DNA of 34,400 bases from a virus: positions 1 through 34,400 of the IMG/VR virus record IMGVR_UViG_3300046007_005271; one strand, written 5' to 3'. Below, piece after piece: positions 32,928 to 34,400 of this stretch. The position numbers were made by a program, and so were the translations under genes. The notes beneath the pieces were generated by a model, which worked only from the letters and a program-made list of their open reading frames with translations, made no database searches and was not told where the DNA came from. Each line of letters begins with the position of its first letter. Position 1 is the stretch's first letter.

Positions 32928-33569
32928 TTAAACGTAGTCCCCCGGACGCTCAAGCGTCTTACGACAAGGGGGGATCCACTGTAGGGAGGTTGGCTTGAAG
33001 AGTATTTTGTCGGACTCTTTATACCAAACAAGCCAGCAGTAAGCCGTTGCCGTCGACATTTTGGGATCTATCCGACCGCGGCCCATTGGAACACGCTCAG
33101 AAAATTGAGCGACGACATCTGGGGGATTAAACAGAAATAGTTGATTATATCTCTTAACGCCTTCGAGAAAAGAAGTTCGCACAAGCATGGCGTATCCATC
33201 CTTGGCGATACGATCAGCTTGCTTGATAAATTGATCCGCCTTATTGAAAGGAGGGTTTGTTATGACCCAATCGCAAGGAAGAACTTGATCAGCGCGAATA
33301 TCCAAGAAATCAACCACGTTACCAAGTCCGTAATCGTGGACATCAGATTCCATGACATATTTGAAATATTCATTGAGCGGCCTCGACATATATCCACGAT
33401 TGGCGGCAGGCTCCCAACACATCAATTCTTTGACGCGAGCCGGCTTAATCACATATTCAATCAACGCGCGCGTGGCCCAAGGCGGCGTTGGGAAATCGTC
33501 TAGGCTGTCCTTGCTTTCAAACCGCTGAGCGACAACAGCATGGGATCTATTCCCGCTGGTATTCGTCAT
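32928..33569 (-). CDS. DNA adenine-N6-type methyltransferase
   Basis: 213 residues. Motif I is WEPAANRGYMSRPL (52-65), an EPAAxxG SAM-binding loop, and motif IV is NPPF (105-108), typical of amino-methyltransferases acting on adenine (sometimes cytosine N4). Conserved surrounding text includes DFPTPPWATRALIEYV, SDVHDYG, YAMLVRTSFLEGVKRYNQLF and FSERVPMGRGR. There is no separate target-recognition domain of usual size, so specificity cannot be told. No restriction enzyme gene is nearby, so it is an orphan enzyme, likely for protection from host restriction or for changing host gene control. GGAG lies seven bases before the ATG. Confidence 0.82.
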   Translation of the reverse strand: MTNTSGNRSHAVVAQRFESKDSLDDFPTPPWATRALIEYVIKPARVKELMCWEPAANRGYMSRPLNEYFKYVMESDVHDYGLGNVVDFLDIRADQVLPCDWVITNPPFNKADQFIKQADRIAKDGYAMLVRTSFLEGVKRYNQLFLFNPPDVVAQFSERVPMGRGRIDPKMSTATAYCWLVWYKESDKILFKPTSLQWIPPCRKTLERPGDYV

Positions 33570-33804
33570 CTTTTATCTCCATATCAATCTGTTTTATAAC
33601 GGTAATATCATCGGCAGGTTCAACAGGATACCCTTCGCCTTCCCATTTGTAAAGGCTTGCGTATGCCGCGTGAGGATATCCTAGATATGACGCAAAAACC
33701 CATCCCAGATCTTCATACGCCCTCTGGCGATGATGTGGGACATACTTGTAAATCCCTTCTTTGCTCTCGCTGTCGTTCAATTTTGTAATAGGCATGGACG
33801 ACAC
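33547..33804 (-). CDS. Small conserved phage protein
   Basis: 85 residues from GTG 33804, supported by AGGGA eight bases upstream; the in-frame ATG at 33795 would be too far from it. Conserved-looking core: YKYVPHHRQRAYEDLGWVFA, YLGYPHAAYASLYKWEGEG and PVEP. I recall this core from other phages of Alphaproteobacteria; no function is known. It overlaps the upstream DnaA-domain gene by about 92 bases in another frame and the methyltransferase gene by 23 bases. Confidence 0.68.
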   Translation of the reverse strand: MSSMPITKLNDSESKEGIYKYVPHHRQRAYEDLGWVFASYLGYPHAAYASLYKWEGEGYPVEPADDITVIKQIDMEIKDDEYQRE

Positions 33805-33997
33805 TAGTATGATCCCTTTTGAATATCTTTCCGATCAGCGGGAACGACGCGCCTGTTTCGTGTCTTGCCCTCCACATTGCATATTGCCGGATATCTGCAA
33901 TCTTTCTGTTGCGGGCTGGGCTAACGAGATAAGAGACGGGGACGTTGTTTTTTTCGGCTTCCTCTTTGAGGATATCACGCACAAATATTTTAGTCAT
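33713..33997 (-). CDS. Stand-alone DnaA domain IV (C-terminal DNA-binding domain) protein
   Basis: 94 residues from ATG 33997 (a TTG at 34009 is in frame). The core reads VSPARNRKIADIRQYAMWRA (25-44), then FPLIGKIFKRDHTSVVHAY (52-70), which is the DnaA domain IV signature RDHTxVxHA that reads DnaA boxes. The AAA+ ATPase domains are absent. It could bind DnaA boxes at a phage origin or compete with host DnaA. The last 30 residues (after KIE, about 74) are read over bases shared with the next gene. No clear ribosome-binding site was seen. Confidence 0.82.
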   Translation of the reverse strand: MTKIFVRDILKEEAEKNNVPVSYLVSPARNRKIADIRQYAMWRARHETGASFPLIGKIFKRDHTSVVHAYYKIERQREQRRDLQVCPTSSPEGV

Positions 33998-34007
33998 GAC
34001 GCACCGC

Positions 34008-34040
34008 AAAAATGAAAACGGGCGATATTTTTACCGCCCG
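34008..34040 (-). terminator. Intrinsic terminator on the minus strand
   Basis: On the minus strand CGGGCG (34040-34035) pairs with CGCCCG (34024-34019) around ten bases, then TTTTCATTTTT (34018-34008). It lies between the right-edge gene and the DnaA-domain gene, so that gene needs its own start of transcription or read-through. Confidence 0.75.
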
Positions 34041-34052
34041 CTTTAGCCAGAA

Positions 34053-34400
34053 TCAAGAAGCTGTTTGAGCGTCTAGTGCGCTAATTGCGTCGATATTAAG
34101 CGGCGCAGTAACGATGTTCTGAACTTTCTTTTTTGCAGATATTTCTACCGGCCGAATCTCGGCCTTCTTGATGGCGTCCTTGCGCTTATAAGAAATCTCA
34201 GGCGAAACCGTCATTCGGCTTGCGGCATAGTCCTGAGCGAACAGCGCCGCAAAAGCTTTGTAGTTGATCCCATCGAGGTAGTTATCGACATTGGCGGGGT
34301 CGGAAAACATACGCGCGTCTTTAACGCATTCCATCAGAACGCAAACTTCATAAGGATGGAACTCGCGGCCAATGCGAAGCGTAAACAGCTCGGAGATCTT
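34053..34400 (-). CDS. Unknown phage protein (5' end outside window)
   Basis: The minus-strand frame is open to the right edge, so the start lies beyond base 34400; the internal ATG at 34334 is not needed. The visible 115 residues begin KISELFTLRIGREFHPYEVC and include LMECVKDARMF, NVDNYLDGINYKAFAALFAQDY and a Lys/Ile/Ala-rich C-terminus. Mixed helical, soluble. I do not recognise a family. It is followed by a terminator, so it ends an upstream early operon. Confidence 0.7.
   Translation of the reverse strand, partial: KISELFTLRIGREFHPYEVCVLMECVKDARMFSDPANVDNYLDGINYKAFAALFAQDYAASRMTVSPEISYKRKDAIKKAEIRPVEISAKKKVQNIVTAPLNIDAISALDAQTAS

Overview
The window looks like a large piece of the genome of a tailed phage with short-tail (podovirus-type) architecture, probably from an environmental sample and infecting an alphaproteobacterium. 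The host call rests on a phage-borne GcrA-family regulator (29835-30245, minus), a family known mainly from Alphaproteobacteria, together with a stand-alone DnaA C-terminal DNA-binding domain (33713-33997, minus). The short-tail call rests on a P22 gp4-like connector protein, a P22 gp10-like tail hub, large internal virion proteins (one with a lytic transglycosylase domain), and no tape-measure, tail-tube or sheath gene. Terminase and portal are not in the window and should lie to the left of base 1. No integrase, recombinase, transposase or CRISPR array was seen.

Layout. Bases 1-29.8 kb are virion and lysis genes, all on the plus strand and tightly packed with many TAATG or ATGA overlaps. 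In order: a Lys/Gly-rich repeat protein (cut by the left edge), a GroES-like co-chaperonin, a scaffold candidate, a tRNA-Thr(UGU) followed by a terminator and a promoter, a decoration-like protein, the major capsid protein, a beta-helix protein, small basic proteins (DUF6321, DUF5872), beta-rich structural proteins, a connector protein and a zinc-ribbon protein. Next comes a fibre block (pectate-lyase-fold fibre, collagen-like fibre, small accessory proteins) and a 782-residue methyltransferase-GT2-TPR-GT32 protein. Then a lysis cassette (holin candidate, GH19 endolysin with a C-terminal membrane segment, overlapping spanins) with its own candidate promoter. Then a second adaptor-like protein, the tail hub, accessory virion proteins, a GNAT acetyltransferase, two large internal/ejection proteins and a tail-collar fibre.

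Bases 29.8-34.4 kb are mostly minus-strand small genes typical of an early or regulatory region: GcrA-like protein, an HTH protein, tiny membrane proteins, a chain of coupled coiled-coil proteins, an N6-adenine-type DNA methyltransferase with an NPPF motif, the DnaA domain IV protein and a gene cut by the right edge. Two small plus-strand genes (30311-30690) sit inside this block behind a good promoter.

Two systems stand out. First, a fused glycan-building and methylating enzyme lies directly downstream of a Gly-Pro-Thr collagen-like fibre, which suggests threonine O-glycosylation of the fibre with methyl capping; this is inference. Second, the early region encodes homologues or analogues of DnaA, GcrA and an adenine methyltransferase, resembling the alphaproteobacterial cell-cycle circuit; that the phage uses them together is also inference.
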